Assembly: GCA_963822255.1 (NCBI GenBank)
Contig: CAWGGV010000009.1
Span: 186,001 to 250,000 of the forward strand
Reading direction: 5' to 3'
Length of the DNA: 64,000 nt
Origin: UBA7803 sp963822255
Lineage (GTDB): Bacteria > Pseudomonadota > Gammaproteobacteria > Pseudomonadales > Azotimanducaceae
Positions 8,222 to 17,596 of this stretch are shown here, one piece after another. Numbering within the stretch: position 1 is the first letter of the stretch; each line of letters starts with the position of its first letter. The notes beneath the pieces were generated by a model, which saw only the letters and a program-made list of their open reading frames with translations, did not search any database and was not told where the DNA came from. Both the position numbers and the translations under genes were made by a program.

Positions 8222-10123
8222 TTACCCCGCCGGCGGCGTGTCGCGTGCGCCGGCAAGCTCAGCCTCGACCTGCTCGAGCGCCTCCATCAGGGTGGCCGCG
8301 CGCTGGCCCGGCTCATGCTCCTGCACCCGCTCCACCAGCGGGCGCGCGCGCGACGGTCGGCAGCGCGCAATCTCCTCCGAGGCCGCAGCAGCCAACGCCG
8401 CTATGGCATCAACCCCACCGGCACGATCCAGGTGCCGGGCATGCAGCAGCGCGCTGTGGCCGCGGAAATGTGCCGCTGCACGGAGGTGGAAGCCCCGTCT
8501 GTCGCCGGGAAGCATGTTGCGGTAGACACCGTCCCGCACGAGCTGGTGGTGGAACCGCCAGTTTCGCCCGTCGCGAACGATAAGCCCCGCAGCGACCGCT
8601 GCGTCGAGCTGAGGGGGCTCGGCAAGGAGGGCCTCGAGCCCATCCATGGTGAAGCGCGCGCCCAGCACGCTGGCGGCACGCACCGTCCGCTTCGCGCCCT
8701 CCGGCAACGTCTCGACCCTGTCCGCCACCGCACGCTGGACGCTATGAGGAAGGTCGGCGTCTGAGGCCGCAGCGAGCACGAGCTGCTCGATGAACAACGG
8801 ATTCCCGCCCGCACGGTCGACGAGCGCGTCCAGCCGACCATCAGGAGCGCCAAGAGCAGCCGCCAGGCGGCGGGCGTCGGGCGGCGACAGCGGCTCGAGA
8901 TCCAGGATGGTCAGCAGTGCATCTCCCAGGGCAGACCGCCACTCGGGATCCAGCGCTTCGCCGGCCGCCCGAGATGCCAGCACCAGCACCAGGGGCAGCT
9001 CGACGGTGGCCCGAGCGAGCCACGGCAGCACGGCCGCGGTGAGGTCATCGGCCCGGTGCATGTCGTCGACGATCACCGCCACCGGCGTGGCCCGGGCGGC
9101 CATGCCCAGCAGAGCGACCATGGCCTCGGCGCCGTGCCGCAGGCGTTGCCGTGGGGAACGGTCGTCGTACCGCGCGGTGCCCACCAGGGCGTCCGCCGAG
9201 ACGATGGCCTCCAGTTCACGGCTGCGCTCCGCGCCCACCCGCGCGCGAACGGCCGCCGCGTCACCGGTCGTGCATCCCAGCAGGGAGGCGGCGATGGCGG
9301 CAATGGGATCGAGACCGCCGACGCTGTCCGCATCACGCGCGTCGGCGCTGTGCACCGCAAAGCCGGTCTCACGAGCCAGCGACGCGCATTCGTTGATCAC
9401 CCGGGACTTGCCCATGCCGGCGGTCCCTCGCACCAGAACGACGCTACCCACGCCGCTGTCGGCCGCCGCCTGCAGAGCCGCGACCAGACGGCCAATCTCC
9501 GCGCCGCGGCCGTAGAGAGCCGCGGGCACCGAATGGCTGGTTACCGAGTCCCGCGCGTCCATGGCGAAGGGCCGCCTGCTCCACGCGGCGCGCCCGTTCC
9601 AAACGGCGGCTTGCTGTACGTCGGCGCCGGCTTCCCGCGCGAGCGCGCAACACAACTCCTCGGCCGTCGCCGCCAGCCCTCGGCGGCAGGCGTCCAGCCA
9701 CTCGTCGAACGGACTGACGCCCAAGATCAAACCCTCCAACAGGATGCCCCGGTACAGAGCCATGGCCCGGGCCCAGTCCGACGGCTCATCGCTGGCCGCC
9801 AAGGTCCTGAATTCGCGCACGTCCACCCGACCTCCGTAGGTTTCCAGCGCCGCCTCCCGCGGGGTCACGGTGAGGCCGATGGCCGAGCCTTCGAGCGAGC
9901 GACGCAGCGCGCTCAGCGCCTGGCGCAGGCTGTGCTGAGCGGCGGCGGCGGAGGCGTCCGGCCAGAGCAGCGCGGCGAGCGGCTCCCGCGGTAGCGGCTC
10001 GTCGTCGAAGGCCAGCCGGCACATCAGCGCCTGAATGACCCTTGCGGACACGATGCGGCGCTCACCGCCGACGGCAAGTCGAAATCCGCCCAGGAGACTC
10101 AGAATGCTCGTCTCGGCCGTCAT
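8222..10123 (-). CDS. BTAD/SARP-type transcriptional regulator with AAA ATPase domain
   Basis: 633 aa. The first ~85 residues form a winged-helix segment like SARP regulators (SARVIQALMCRLAF, then AALLWPDASAAAAQHSLRQA), followed by a bacterial transcriptional-activation domain (about 90-165). An AAA/STAND ATPase follows, with Walker A GTAGMGKSR and Walker B VAVIVDDMHRAD. The C-terminus has helical segments but no obvious sensor or adenylate cyclase domain. The family binds DNA and activates transcription in response to unknown signals. ATG 10123 is favoured; a TTG seven codons upstream is possible. A sigma70-like promoter lies just upstream. Targets are unknown. Confidence 0.75.
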   Translation of the reverse strand: MTAETSILSLLGGFRLAVGGERRIVSARVIQALMCRLAFDDEPLPREPLAALLWPDASAAAAQHSLRQALSALRRSLEGSAIGLTVTPREAALETYGGRVDVREFRTLAASDEPSDWARAMALYRGILLEGLILGVSPFDEWLDACRRGLAATAEELCCALAREAGADVQQAAVWNGRAAWSRRPFAMDARDSVTSHSVPAALYGRGAEIGRLVAALQAAADSGVGSVVLVRGTAGMGKSRVINECASLARETGFAVHSADARDADSVGGLDPIAAIAASLLGCTTGDAAAVRARVGAERSRELEAIVSADALVGTARYDDRSPRQRLRHGAEAMVALLGMAARATPVAVIVDDMHRADDLTAAVLPWLARATVELPLVLVLASRAAGEALDPEWRSALGDALLTILDLEPLSPPDARRLAAALGAPDGRLDALVDRAGGNPLFIEQLVLAAASDADLPHSVQRAVADRVETLPEGAKRTVRAASVLGARFTMDGLEALLAEPPQLDAAVAAGLIVRDGRNWRFHHQLVRDGVYRNMLPGDRRGFHLRAAAHFRGHSALLHARHLDRAGGVDAIAALAAAASEEIARCRPSRARPLVERVQEHEPGQRAATLMEALEQVEAELAGARDTPPAG

Positions 10124-10155
10124 GCTCGGGTTGGGAAAAGACAAAAAACACGCGA

Positions 10156-10185
10156 ATTATGACGCCCGGCCGGCACCGGCCTCAA
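10156..10185 (-). promoter_or_regulatory. Putative sigma70 promoter for the AAA/BTAD regulator
   Basis: Read on the minus strand, TTGAGG (10185-10180) and CATAAT (10161-10156) are separated by 18 bp. They match 4/6 and 5/6 of the -35 and -10 consensus. They sit in one of the few AT-rich patches of the window, about 33 bp upstream of the regulator ATG, and the -35 overlaps the stop codon of the upstream permease gene. Prediction only. Confidence 0.4.
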
Positions 10186-11291
10186 TCGATGGCGCCCGTT
10201 TGGTCGATGCCGCCTGGCTGATCGACGGGCCGCTCGGGCTCATCCTCCCGATCGCCGTAGATCTCTTCGAACATCTCCCACAGGGTGACGAACAACGACG
10301 CGATCAGCGGCCCCATCACCAGCCCGGTGATGCCGAACAGGGCGAGACCGCCCAGGGTGGCGAGCAGCACCAGATAGTCCGGCATGTTGGTCTGCCGACC
10401 CACCAGCACCGGACGCAGCAAGTTGTCCACCGCCCCGATCAGCACCACACCCACCACCACCAGGGCGATGCCTTTGACCAGCGCACCCGAGGTCATGAGC
10501 ATGATCGCGGCCGGCAGCCAGATCAGCGCGGAACCGATCACGGGCACCAGAGACGCGCCCGCCATCACCACCCCCCAGACTATGGCGCCGCGTATGCCCA
10601 CCGCCCAGAAAGCGCATCCGCCCAGAGCGCCCTGCACGGCGGCAATGACGAAGGTGCCCTGGACGGTGGCCCGGACGACCTCTGCAAAGCGGTGGAACAG
10701 GTGCCGCTCCCGCACGTCGCCCAGCGGCAGGACCCGCACCAGCCGATCCACCAGCGCTGCGCCATCCCGTAGAAAGAAGAACAGCAGATACAGCATGAGG
10801 GTGATTCCGGCGAAGAACTGCAAGGCGTTCTGGCCGATGCGCAGCGCGTTGCCGGCGAGCCATTGGCCGGCGTAGAGGGCGATTTCCGAGAGTTTGCCGC
10901 GCAGACCCTCCAGATCCACCCCGTAGCGGGCCGCGTAGTCGGACACGGTCGGCGCCTGCTCGTGAAACCAGCGCAGCGGCGCGCCGGCGTCCACGTCGCC
11001 GGACTGGATAGCCGCCATCAGCCCGGTCAGCTCCTTGGTGACCGCGAGCCCCAGCAGCAGCACGGGCACCAGCACCAGCAGCACCACCGCCGCGATGGTG
11101 AGTGCCGAGGCCAGGCCCATGCGACCCTTCAGCCGTCGGGCCAGCCGCTCGGTGAAGCGTCCGCAGAGAATGGCGAACGTCACTGCCCAGAAGATCGGCA
11201 GAACGAACACGTAGAGCAGCCAGGCGAACGCCATGGTCGCCAGGATCAGCAACGTGAAGAAAAAGACTCGCTGAACCGGGTTGTATGTCAT
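10182..11291 (-). CDS. AI-2E family transporter (PerM/YdiK-like)
   Basis: A 369-residue inner-membrane protein with about eight hydrophobic segments: N-terminal pair at 10-48, another at 62-85, then a soluble region (about 90-150), then a C-terminal bundle. The signatures LVPVIGSALIWLPAA and VGRQTNMPDYLVLLATLGGLALFGITGLVMGPLIA are diagnostic of this family, which includes AI-2 exporters and Na+/H+ antiporter-like members. The substrate cannot be told from sequence. The C-terminal ~25 residues are acidic and hydrophilic. Start ATG 11291. It lies upstream of, and in the same direction as, the AAA/BTAD regulator. Confidence 0.88.
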   Translation of the reverse strand: MTYNPVQRVFFFTLLILATMAFAWLLYVFVLPIFWAVTFAILCGRFTERLARRLKGRMGLASALTIAAVVLLVLVPVLLLGLAVTKELTGLMAAIQSGDVDAGAPLRWFHEQAPTVSDYAARYGVDLEGLRGKLSEIALYAGQWLAGNALRIGQNALQFFAGITLMLYLLFFFLRDGAALVDRLVRVLPLGDVRERHLFHRFAEVVRATVQGTFVIAAVQGALGGCAFWAVGIRGAIVWGVVMAGASLVPVIGSALIWLPAAIMLMTSGALVKGIALVVVGVVLIGAVDNLLRPVLVGRQTNMPDYLVLLATLGGLALFGITGLVMGPLIASLFVTLWEMFEEIYGDREDEPERPVDQPGGIDQTGAID

Positions 11292-11398
11292 GCCGCCCCG
11301 CCCGCCGTCTGACGAGGGTAACAGAGCGGCGCGCCCTTGGCGCTCGCGCAGACGCGCCGACGCCTTACGGCGCCGGCGCGACCAAGGCGGTCACGACC

Positions 11399-12112
11399 TC
11401 AGTGGATGGTTTCGAGGGAAGCGAAATCTGCGCTGGTGGTGACGTTGCCGCCCTTGCTGATCTGCACCTTGCTGGCCGGAATGACCAGCGGCTGATCGTT
11501 GAACCAGGAGTTCGGGTCCTTGTTGATCACGTAGCCGGCGATTTTGCCGCTGTCGCGATCGATCAGGATGTCCTGGACGCTTCGGGCGGTGTCCCCGGAG
11601 AACGTGACCGTATCGTCGAGAAGCCGCGACACCAGGCGGTTGTCCGCTTCAGCTCGATCGATGGTGAGTTGCTGGGGCGCCTGAGGGGAAGCCTGGCCGG
11701 CGAAGCGGACGTAGTCGTTGAAGCCGGCCCCCGGCTCGATGTCCAGGTTGTCATAGGCGACAAAGCCATTCTGCGGGCTTACCGCACCGGTGACAGAGTA
11801 CGGAAACGGAATCTGGTAAAGCACGTACTGCACGGCTGTGCCGTCCTCGTTCAGCACCAGATCACGCACGTGGCCCACCGGGTTGCCGACGTTCTCGACG
11901 GTGGCGTTCAGCAGATCGCGGGCGCTGACCGTCTTCTCACGCAGGTTATTGAAGCGCTCCGAGGTCATGGCGCTTTGCTGTGTCGCGGATTGCTGTGCCC
12001 CGGACTGCGCCGTAGTGCTGGTGTTCTGATCGGCCAGAACCGCGGCCGAATAGCTCAGCGACAGAACCGCCGCCAGAGTGGTCATTTTGCATATATTGGG
12101 ATAATTGCGCAT
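11399..12112 (-). CDS. Exported PRC-barrel domain protein
   Basis: 237 aa. An N-terminal signal peptide (about 1-27, cleavage after SYSAAVLA) is followed by a Gln/Ser/Thr-rich linker and two PRC-barrel-like repeats. The first contains SARDLLNATVENVGNPVGHVRDLVL and the second RSVQDILIDRDSGKIAGYVI. PRC barrels are small beta domains found in photosynthetic reaction-centre H subunits, RimM and many stress-related envelope proteins; here the domain would be periplasmic. The start is fixed by the strong site AGGAGGT eight bases before ATG 12112. It is probably monocistronic. The role is unknown; similar proteins are often induced by envelope or desiccation stress (family knowledge, not shown here). 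Confidence 0.75.
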   Translation of the reverse strand: MRNYPNICKMTTLAAVLSLSYSAAVLADQNTSTTAQSGAQQSATQQSAMTSERFNNLREKTVSARDLLNATVENVGNPVGHVRDLVLNEDGTAVQYVLYQIPFPYSVTGAVSPQNGFVAYDNLDIEPGAGFNDYVRFAGQASPQAPQQLTIDRAEADNRLVSRLLDDTVTFSGDTARSVQDILIDRDSGKIAGYVINKDPNSWFNDQPLVIPASKVQISKGGNVTTSADFASLETIH

Positions 12113-12181
12113 AGCACCTCCTGTCGTCGCGCGAAAGCAACGCAATCGTTGTGCCAGCCGCCCGATGCCACGGGCCCGGCG

Positions 12182-13036
12182 CTACAGGCGTGCAATCACC
12201 TCCCGACCCAGGCGCTCGATACCGGCCGCCGGATCCTCGAGCCCCATCAGCGGCACGACGGCGCGGTGCACACCGACGTCACCGAGCGCGTTCAGACTCT
12301 CCAGCCCGCCCTGCCCCGGCCACATGCAGGTGATCTCGATCTCGGCGAAGTCGCGCCCCAGGCGTTGGCAGGCAGCGCGCAGCTCGGCGAGCTGCTCGGC
12401 GATGGCCGTGGCGTCGGTGCCGGGGACGAACCAGCCGTTGCCGTAGCGGGCGATGCGCTCGTACACCCGGCCCTTGCTGCCGCCGATGATGACCGGCATG
12501 GGGTTCTGCTTCGGCAACGGATAGCTCTTGAAGCCGGTCCAGTGGAGGAATTCGCTGTGGTGCTCCACCACCTCGCCTGACCACACCTTGCGCATGGCCT
12601 GAACGTAGTCATCGAAGCGCGCGCCACGCCGCTCGAACGGCACGCCCATGGCTGCGAATTCCTCCTCGAGCCAGCCGATGCCGATACCCAGCATGAAGCG
12701 ACCGCCGGACAGCGCGTCGAGCGTCGCCGTCTGCTTGGCGAGCAGCAGTGGGTTTACCTCGGGGAGGATGTTGACCCCGGTGCCGAGGCGAATGGTTTTC
12801 GTCACCGCCGCCACCGCCGTCAACGCGATCAGCGGATCGAGAAACGGCGTCTCCGGCGCCGCGCCCATCTTGCCGTTGTCGCTGTAGGGATACTTCGACT
12901 GATAGTCCATGGGGACTACCACGTGCTCGAACGTCCAGACGGACTCGAACCCGACACTCTCGGCGAGTTGAGCAAGGCTGGTGAGCTGGGCGAGTTCGGT
13001 GACGCCGATGTTGACGGGGATGAGTCCGAGCTTCAT
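12182..13036 (-). CDS. LLM-class flavin oxidoreductase (F420-dependent type, TIGR03619-like)
   Basis: 284 aa, luciferase-like TIM barrel. Recognised by WTFEHVVVPMDYQSKYPYS near the N-terminus, LGTGVNILPEVNPLLLAKQ, LSGGRFMLGIGIGWLEEEF and PVIIGGSKGRVYERIARYGNGW. Members use F420 or reduced FMN to reduce or oxygenate organic substrates; the cofactor cannot be decided here. A paralogue with the same WT-EH-VVP-DY signature lies at 38454-39317. ATG 13036 is divergent from the patatin gene, with about 150 bp between them. Likely role: catabolism or secondary metabolism. Confidence 0.82.
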   Translation of the reverse strand: MKLGLIPVNIGVTELAQLTSLAQLAESVGFESVWTFEHVVVPMDYQSKYPYSDNGKMGAAPETPFLDPLIALTAVAAVTKTIRLGTGVNILPEVNPLLLAKQTATLDALSGGRFMLGIGIGWLEEEFAAMGVPFERRGARFDDYVQAMRKVWSGEVVEHHSEFLHWTGFKSYPLPKQNPMPVIIGGSKGRVYERIARYGNGWFVPGTDATAIAEQLAELRAACQRLGRDFAEIEITCMWPGQGGLESLNALGDVGVHRAVVPLMGLEDPAAGIERLGREVIARL

Positions 13037-13187
13037 GAGGGGTCCTTGCAGTGCCGCGCGGGCGCCCATGGTACTCGAAGCCGGCAGCCGGAGCGCGGCG
13101 TCGGGGCCATCAGCGGCCGCCGACAGCGCTTGGCTGCCGCTGCCGAGCGGACGTAGACTTTCCCGGCCCGGGGAAAGGGACGCGCCC

Positions 13188-15581
13188 ATGAGCCGCAGCA
13201 TCGAGGACGAAACCGGACCTCTCGATCCCGTGTTCGACGAGTTCGTGCTGCCGAAAGAGCTTCACGCATTGGCGGCTCGGGCGGCGGCCCAGTCCCGGCC
13301 GGCGGGCCGGGAGACCGGGCTGCCGGACTTCGCCGCCCATCTCTCACCCGCAGAGGCGCCCTCGCCGTTCCTCGTCGATCTGCTCACACGCCTCGACGAC
13401 GCGGACCAGAACCAGTGCTGGCAGGCCTGGGTGGATCAGGCGCCGGCCGGCCGCCGCCACGGCGGGCTCACCGGGCTCGCCTTATCGGGCGGCGGCGTGC
13501 GCTCGTCGACCCTGAACCTCGGCATCGCCCAGGTGATCCACCGCATCGGTCTGTTCAAGTGCCTCGATTATCTGTCCACCGTGTCGGGCGGCGGGTACCT
13601 CGGCAGCAGCATCAGCGCCAGCTACGCGAGCGAGCCGGAGCCGGAGCAGAGCCGCAGGCGAATGGAGTGCACGGATCAATCGTTCCCCTACCAGCACGTG
13701 CCCGGCCGCCCGGAGCCGAAGGCGTTCCTGCAGCTTCGCAACTACGCGAACTTCGTGGCGCCGCGCGGCTTCGCCGATTATCTGCGCCTGCCGGTGATGC
13801 TGCTGCGGGGCCTGCTGCTCAACTTCCTGGTGTTCGTCCCCTGGATGATCGGCCTGGCGTTGATCACTCGCTACCTGCTCGTGAAGTCGACGGCCGGGCA
13901 TTGGGAGTGGATGTGGAACGCCTGGCTGCCCGGAGCACCCCACCGATTCGGCTCCACCCTGTGGCTTGGCGGCATTCTGCTGGCCCTGGTGGTGGTGTTT
14001 CCCATGGCGCGGAAGATTCAGATCTGGTCGGAGGGCATCGGCAACACGCGGGTGTTCCGCAGCCAGTACCAGTGGGCCATGGTCGCCGCTGCCATTGCGT
14101 TCGCCGTCTCCGGCTTCGTCGAGTTGCAACCACTCGCCATCGACTTTCTGCGCGAGCACCGGCTGGGGATCAGCCTGCAGAACCTGACCGCCGGCGTCGG
14201 CGCCGGCAGCGCCGTGCTCGCCATGCTCGGCAAGCTGTTCGCCGATCAGTTGCGCTCACTGGTGTCGCGGTACGCGCTCTACCTGATCGCCGCCGCCGGT
14301 TTCCTGGCGTTCTGGCTGGTCTACGTCCTGCTCTGCGCGTGGCTGATACAGCCGCCGGACTGGTGGCAGCAGGCGCTCCCGACCCTGGACGTACCGGTGG
14401 CGTACGCTGCGCTGCTGATCTTCCTGGCGCTGTATTCCCTGGTGCTGGTGGACGCCAACGGACTCTCCCTCCACAACTTCTACCGGGACAAGCTGGCGAA
14501 GGCGTTTCTGTTCTTCGTCAACGCCGACGGGCAGATCCAGGGGTCGCCGGATCTGAAGCTGTCGAGTCTTTCCCGGCACCTGGGGCCGCTGCAGCTGTTC
14601 AACACCACCATGAACACCAGCAACTTTCCGGAGCGTTTCCGCAAGGGGCGCCACGGCGACCCGTTTTTCCTGTCGTCGATCTTCAGCGGCAGCCGCAGCA
14701 CCGGCTACTGCCCCACCGACCAGCTCGAAGCGGCGCAGCCGGATCTGACGGTTTCCACCGCGATCGCCACGTCGGGCGCGGCCGTCACCTCCAACATGGG
14801 GGTGCAGACCCGGCCGGTGCTGCGGGCTATCCTGTCGGTGCTGAACATCCGCCTCGGGTACTGGCTGGTGAACCCGTACCTCTACGACCACCAGACCGGC
14901 CGGCTCCGCTTCACGCTAGGCCGGCTGATGGGCGTCGGCGTGGTGCGCTATCTGCAGGAGCTCACCGGCTTCATCGACTACAAGCGCAGCCACGTCTACC
15001 TGTCGGACGGCGGCCACATCGAGAACATGGGCATCTATCCCCTGGTCCAGCGCCAGTGCCGGCTGATCATCGTCGGCGACGGGGAATGCGACCCTGGATA
15101 TACCTTCCAGGGGCTGCTGGACGCCATCCGGATGATCCGCATCGACTTCGGTATCTACATCGACGTGACCGGGCTGGACCGCGTCCGTGCCGGACAGCAG
15201 CACCACGCCCTGGGCACCATCTACTACCCCGGCGGGCGCAAAGGCTACCTGCTGTACCTGAAGTCGAGCCTGCTCGGCGACTACATGGTGGAAGCGACCG
15301 CGACCGCCATGAACGCGACTGACGCCGCCCGGGTGGCGCTGCGTCTCGACGGCGGCCGTCACTACGACGAGCTCGGCTACATCGCCCACTACCGCGCCAC
15401 CCACCCGAGCTTCCCCCACGAGCCGACGGCGGATCAGTTCTTCGACGAGGTGCAGTTCGAGTGCTACCGTGCGCTCGGCCACCTGATCGCCGAGCGCACG
15501 TTGCTGGCAGACGCGGCGTCCCCGCCGGAAGCAGGATCAGATACTGCGCCCGCCGTCCACGTTGAGGCTGGTTCCGGTTAG
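13188..15581 (+). CDS. Membrane-embedded patatin-like phospholipase
   Basis: 797 aa. The patatin catalytic parts are split by a large membrane region. Oxyanion loop LSGGGVRSS is at 99-107 and the nucleophile Ser133 sits in STVSGGGY (first Gly of GxSxG replaced by Thr, as in large membrane patatins). About seven hydrophobic helices follow between residues 205 and 440, then ATSGAAVTSNMG and the catalytic Asp607 in LSDGGHIENMG. The predicted activity is acyl-ester hydrolysis of lipids at the inner membrane. ATG 13188 follows GGGAAAGGGA. The 3' end overlaps the convergent SDR gene by 45 bp, which is unusual even for this compact region. Substrate and topology are untested. Confidence 0.85.
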   Translation: MSRSIEDETGPLDPVFDEFVLPKELHALAARAAAQSRPAGRETGLPDFAAHLSPAEAPSPFLVDLLTRLDDADQNQCWQAWVDQAPAGRRHGGLTGLALSGGGVRSSTLNLGIAQVIHRIGLFKCLDYLSTVSGGGYLGSSISASYASEPEPEQSRRRMECTDQSFPYQHVPGRPEPKAFLQLRNYANFVAPRGFADYLRLPVMLLRGLLLNFLVFVPWMIGLALITRYLLVKSTAGHWEWMWNAWLPGAPHRFGSTLWLGGILLALVVVFPMARKIQIWSEGIGNTRVFRSQYQWAMVAAAIAFAVSGFVELQPLAIDFLREHRLGISLQNLTAGVGAGSAVLAMLGKLFADQLRSLVSRYALYLIAAAGFLAFWLVYVLLCAWLIQPPDWWQQALPTLDVPVAYAALLIFLALYSLVLVDANGLSLHNFYRDKLAKAFLFFVNADGQIQGSPDLKLSSLSRHLGPLQLFNTTMNTSNFPERFRKGRHGDPFFLSSIFSGSRSTGYCPTDQLEAAQPDLTVSTAIATSGAAVTSNMGVQTRPVLRAILSVLNIRLGYWLVNPYLYDHQTGRLRFTLGRLMGVGVVRYLQELTGFIDYKRSHVYLSDGGHIENMGIYPLVQRQCRLIIVGDGECDPGYTFQGLLDAIRMIRIDFGIYIDVTGLDRVRAGQQHHALGTIYYPGGRKGYLLYLKSSLLGDYMVEATATAMNATDAARVALRLDGGRHYDELGYIAHYRATHPSFPHEPTADQFFDEVQFECYRALGHLIAERTLLADAASPPEAGSDTAPAVHVEAGSG

Positions 15582-16301
15582 GAAGTCGGCATCTTCCGAG
15601 GCAAGAAAAGTCACCGCAGCCGCCACGTCCCGGGGCTCGGCGAGCCGTCCGCGGGGGATGCTGCCGACCAGCGCGGCCCGCTGCTCGTCCGATAGCGCGT
15701 CGACGCCCATGGCGCCTTTCATGAACCCGGTAGCCGCTGCCACCGGATTCACCGCGTTGACCCTGATGTTGTACTTCGCCACCTCGAGCGCCAGACCTTT
15801 GGTCATGGTGAGCACGGCTCCCTTGGTGCCGTTGTAGGGCGTCACCCCGGGACGCGGTGCGATGGCGCCGATGGAGGCGATGTTGACGATCACGCCGCCG
15901 CCCTGGTCGATCATGTGGGGAATGGCGTGCTTGCAGCCCAGGAACACGCCGCGGACGTTGACGGCGAACACGGCGTCGAACTCCTCCACCGAGATCTTCC
16001 ACAGCACCCGGCTCCTGTGAGAGTAGCCGGCGTTGTTCACCAGCACGTCGATGGCGCCGAAGGCGCCGTGGGCGGACTGGATGAGGTGGCGGACCTGGTC
16101 TTCGCTCGACACGTCGGTCACCACGGATAACGCGCGGCCGCCCTTGGATTCGATTTGTCCGGCAGCCCGCGCGAGCCCGTCGCCGTCGATGTCGGCCAGG
16201 CAAACGTGGGCGCCTTCCGCGGCGAAACGCTCGGCGATGGCCTCGCCGAAGCCGGAGGCGGCACCGGTGACGATGACGCACTTGCTGTCGAATCTGGACA
16301 T
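15537..16301 (-). CDS. Short-chain dehydrogenase/reductase
   Basis: 254 aa, classical SDR. NAD(P) loop TGAASGFG (12-19), NNAG (89-92), and catalytic Ser143, Tyr156 and Lys160 in the S-x(12)-Y-x(3)-K arrangement. The Asp in CLADIDGDG after the second strand favours NAD(H). The C-terminal TGTSLNVDGGRSI is the usual SDR ending. It oxidises or reduces an alcohol/ketone pair; substrate unknown. Convergent overlap (45 bp) with the patatin gene. An alpha/beta hydrolase gene lies upstream on the same strand after about 80 bp, so co-transcription is possible. Confidence 0.88.
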   Translation of the reverse strand: MSRFDSKCVIVTGAASGFGEAIAERFAAEGAHVCLADIDGDGLARAAGQIESKGGRALSVVTDVSSEDQVRHLIQSAHGAFGAIDVLVNNAGYSHRSRVLWKISVEEFDAVFAVNVRGVFLGCKHAIPHMIDQGGGVIVNIASIGAIAPRPGVTPYNGTKGAVLTMTKGLALEVAKYNIRVNAVNPVAAATGFMKGAMGVDALSDEQRAALVGSIPRGRLAEPRDVAAAVTFLASEDADFLTGTSLNVDGGRSI

Positions 16302-16383
16302 AGTGATGGCTCCTTGCTGCTACGACCCCGGGTTCGCGGCCTCGAGACGGCCTTCATCAGACACGGTCGCGCTCCAGGGCTTT

Positions 16384-17430
16384 TCATAAAACATGGTCGC
16401 GCTCGAGGTTCCTTGCGCCTGCGTTGCGCTCCGGGCTGCCACGCAGCGACTCGACCATGTCGCTGATGGCAGCGACGACGAGCTCGGGCTGCTGAAGCTG
16501 AATGGCGTGGCCGCTGTGCTCGGCGATCAGGTGCCGGCTGCGGCTGGACAGCGCCGTCAGCTCCCCCTGCAGGACGTTCCAGACCACCCGCTGCTGGCGC
16601 GCCTGCTCGTCGGTGGTGCCGAGGGCGGGATCGCCTTTCGGCTCGTTGCCCTGGGTGAGCACGGTCAACGGCAGGTCTCCCAGCGACGCGGGCGGGTCGA
16701 CGTCGTGAACCTCCCGCTGGAAGCTTGCCATCTCGTCGCGAACGGCCGAGCAGTAGTCGGATTGGTTCATGGTCGCGAGCAGCACGGGCTTCAGCCGGTC
16801 GGGGATGCCGGGCTGATCGACCACGCCGTCCAGCGCACCCATCAGCCGGACCACGCCGAGCGGCTGAAGCCACGTGCACGCGTCGAGCTGACGTTGTGCG
16901 TTCTTCTGCTCGCCGGTCACCGGCAACCGGTCGCCCTGCTGCTCGTGGGAAGAATCCACCAGCACCATACCCACCACGCCCTCGGGATGGCGCCGGTAAT
17001 ACTCGCGCACGTACACGCCCCCCGCCGACCATCCGGCGAGCACGTAGGGGCCGGCCACGTGGCCGGCCGCGAGCAACCGGTACAGACGATCCGCCACCTC
17101 GGCCGAGTCCGCCGTTCGGCGGAGCGGTCGACTCCAGCCCATGCCGGGGCGGTCGTACGCACACACCGTGGTGATCCGGGCGACTGCCTCCGGCACCGTG
17201 CCCCACTCCGCCGAACCCGCCCCGAGCCCGGACTCCAGAATCACCACCGGCCCGCCGCTGCCCCGGCAGTCCAGGTGCAGGACGACGCCGTCCACGGTGA
17301 GCAGCCGGCCCGGCGGCGGAAAACGTTTCAGATCTGCGCGGGTCGTCCACCACTGATAGGACGTGCCGACCGCGGTCAATACCACGATCAGGATCACGGC
17401 ACCCAGCAGGAGTTGCCGAATCAGCCGCAT
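16384..17430 (-). CDS. Membrane-anchored alpha/beta hydrolase
   Basis: 348 aa. An N-terminal hydrophobic helix (about 5-25) is an uncleaved anchor or signal peptide. The hydrolase core has AYDRPGMGWS, the nucleophile elbow GWSAGG (Ser135) and the catalytic His in EHSGHAIQ. This is a serine hydrolase of the haloperoxidase/epoxide hydrolase-like branch; its substrate is unknown. ATG 17430 is preceded by GGGAGGGAGC. Just downstream, about 16326-16415 holds two imperfect copies of a CGCGACC(A/G)TGTxTxATGAA-like segment, one at the gene's own 3' end; they look like a small local duplication. Confidence 0.82.
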   Translation of the reverse strand: MRLIRQLLLGAVILIVVLTAVGTSYQWWTTRADLKRFPPPGRLLTVDGVVLHLDCRGSGGPVVILESGLGAGSAEWGTVPEAVARITTVCAYDRPGMGWSRPLRRTADSAEVADRLYRLLAAGHVAGPYVLAGWSAGGVYVREYYRRHPEGVVGMVLVDSSHEQQGDRLPVTGEQKNAQRQLDACTWLQPLGVVRLMGALDGVVDQPGIPDRLKPVLLATMNQSDYCSAVRDEMASFQREVHDVDPPASLGDLPLTVLTQGNEPKGDPALGTTDEQARQQRVVWNVLQGELTALSSRSRHLIAEHSGHAIQLQQPELVVAAISDMVESLRGSPERNAGARNLERDHVL

Positions 17431-17596
17431 CGCTGTGCTCCCTCCCCGTCCTGGGATCGATGTTACGCTCCGCGGCGGAGGCGGCATACCGGTGCGAGCC
17501 CGGCTCGGGACAAGCGGCTGGCCGCGTTGTGTCGCCGCCGCCGACGGTGCAGCATGACCGTCGAAGTCGATCGCCCGAGGCCGAGGGGGAAGCTCA

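Noticed and set aside
13415..15322. A 635-codon open frame overlapping the patatin gene
   Set aside because: It is an Arg/Pro/Gln-rich shadow frame; the patatin frame carries all catalytic motifs and the membrane helices.
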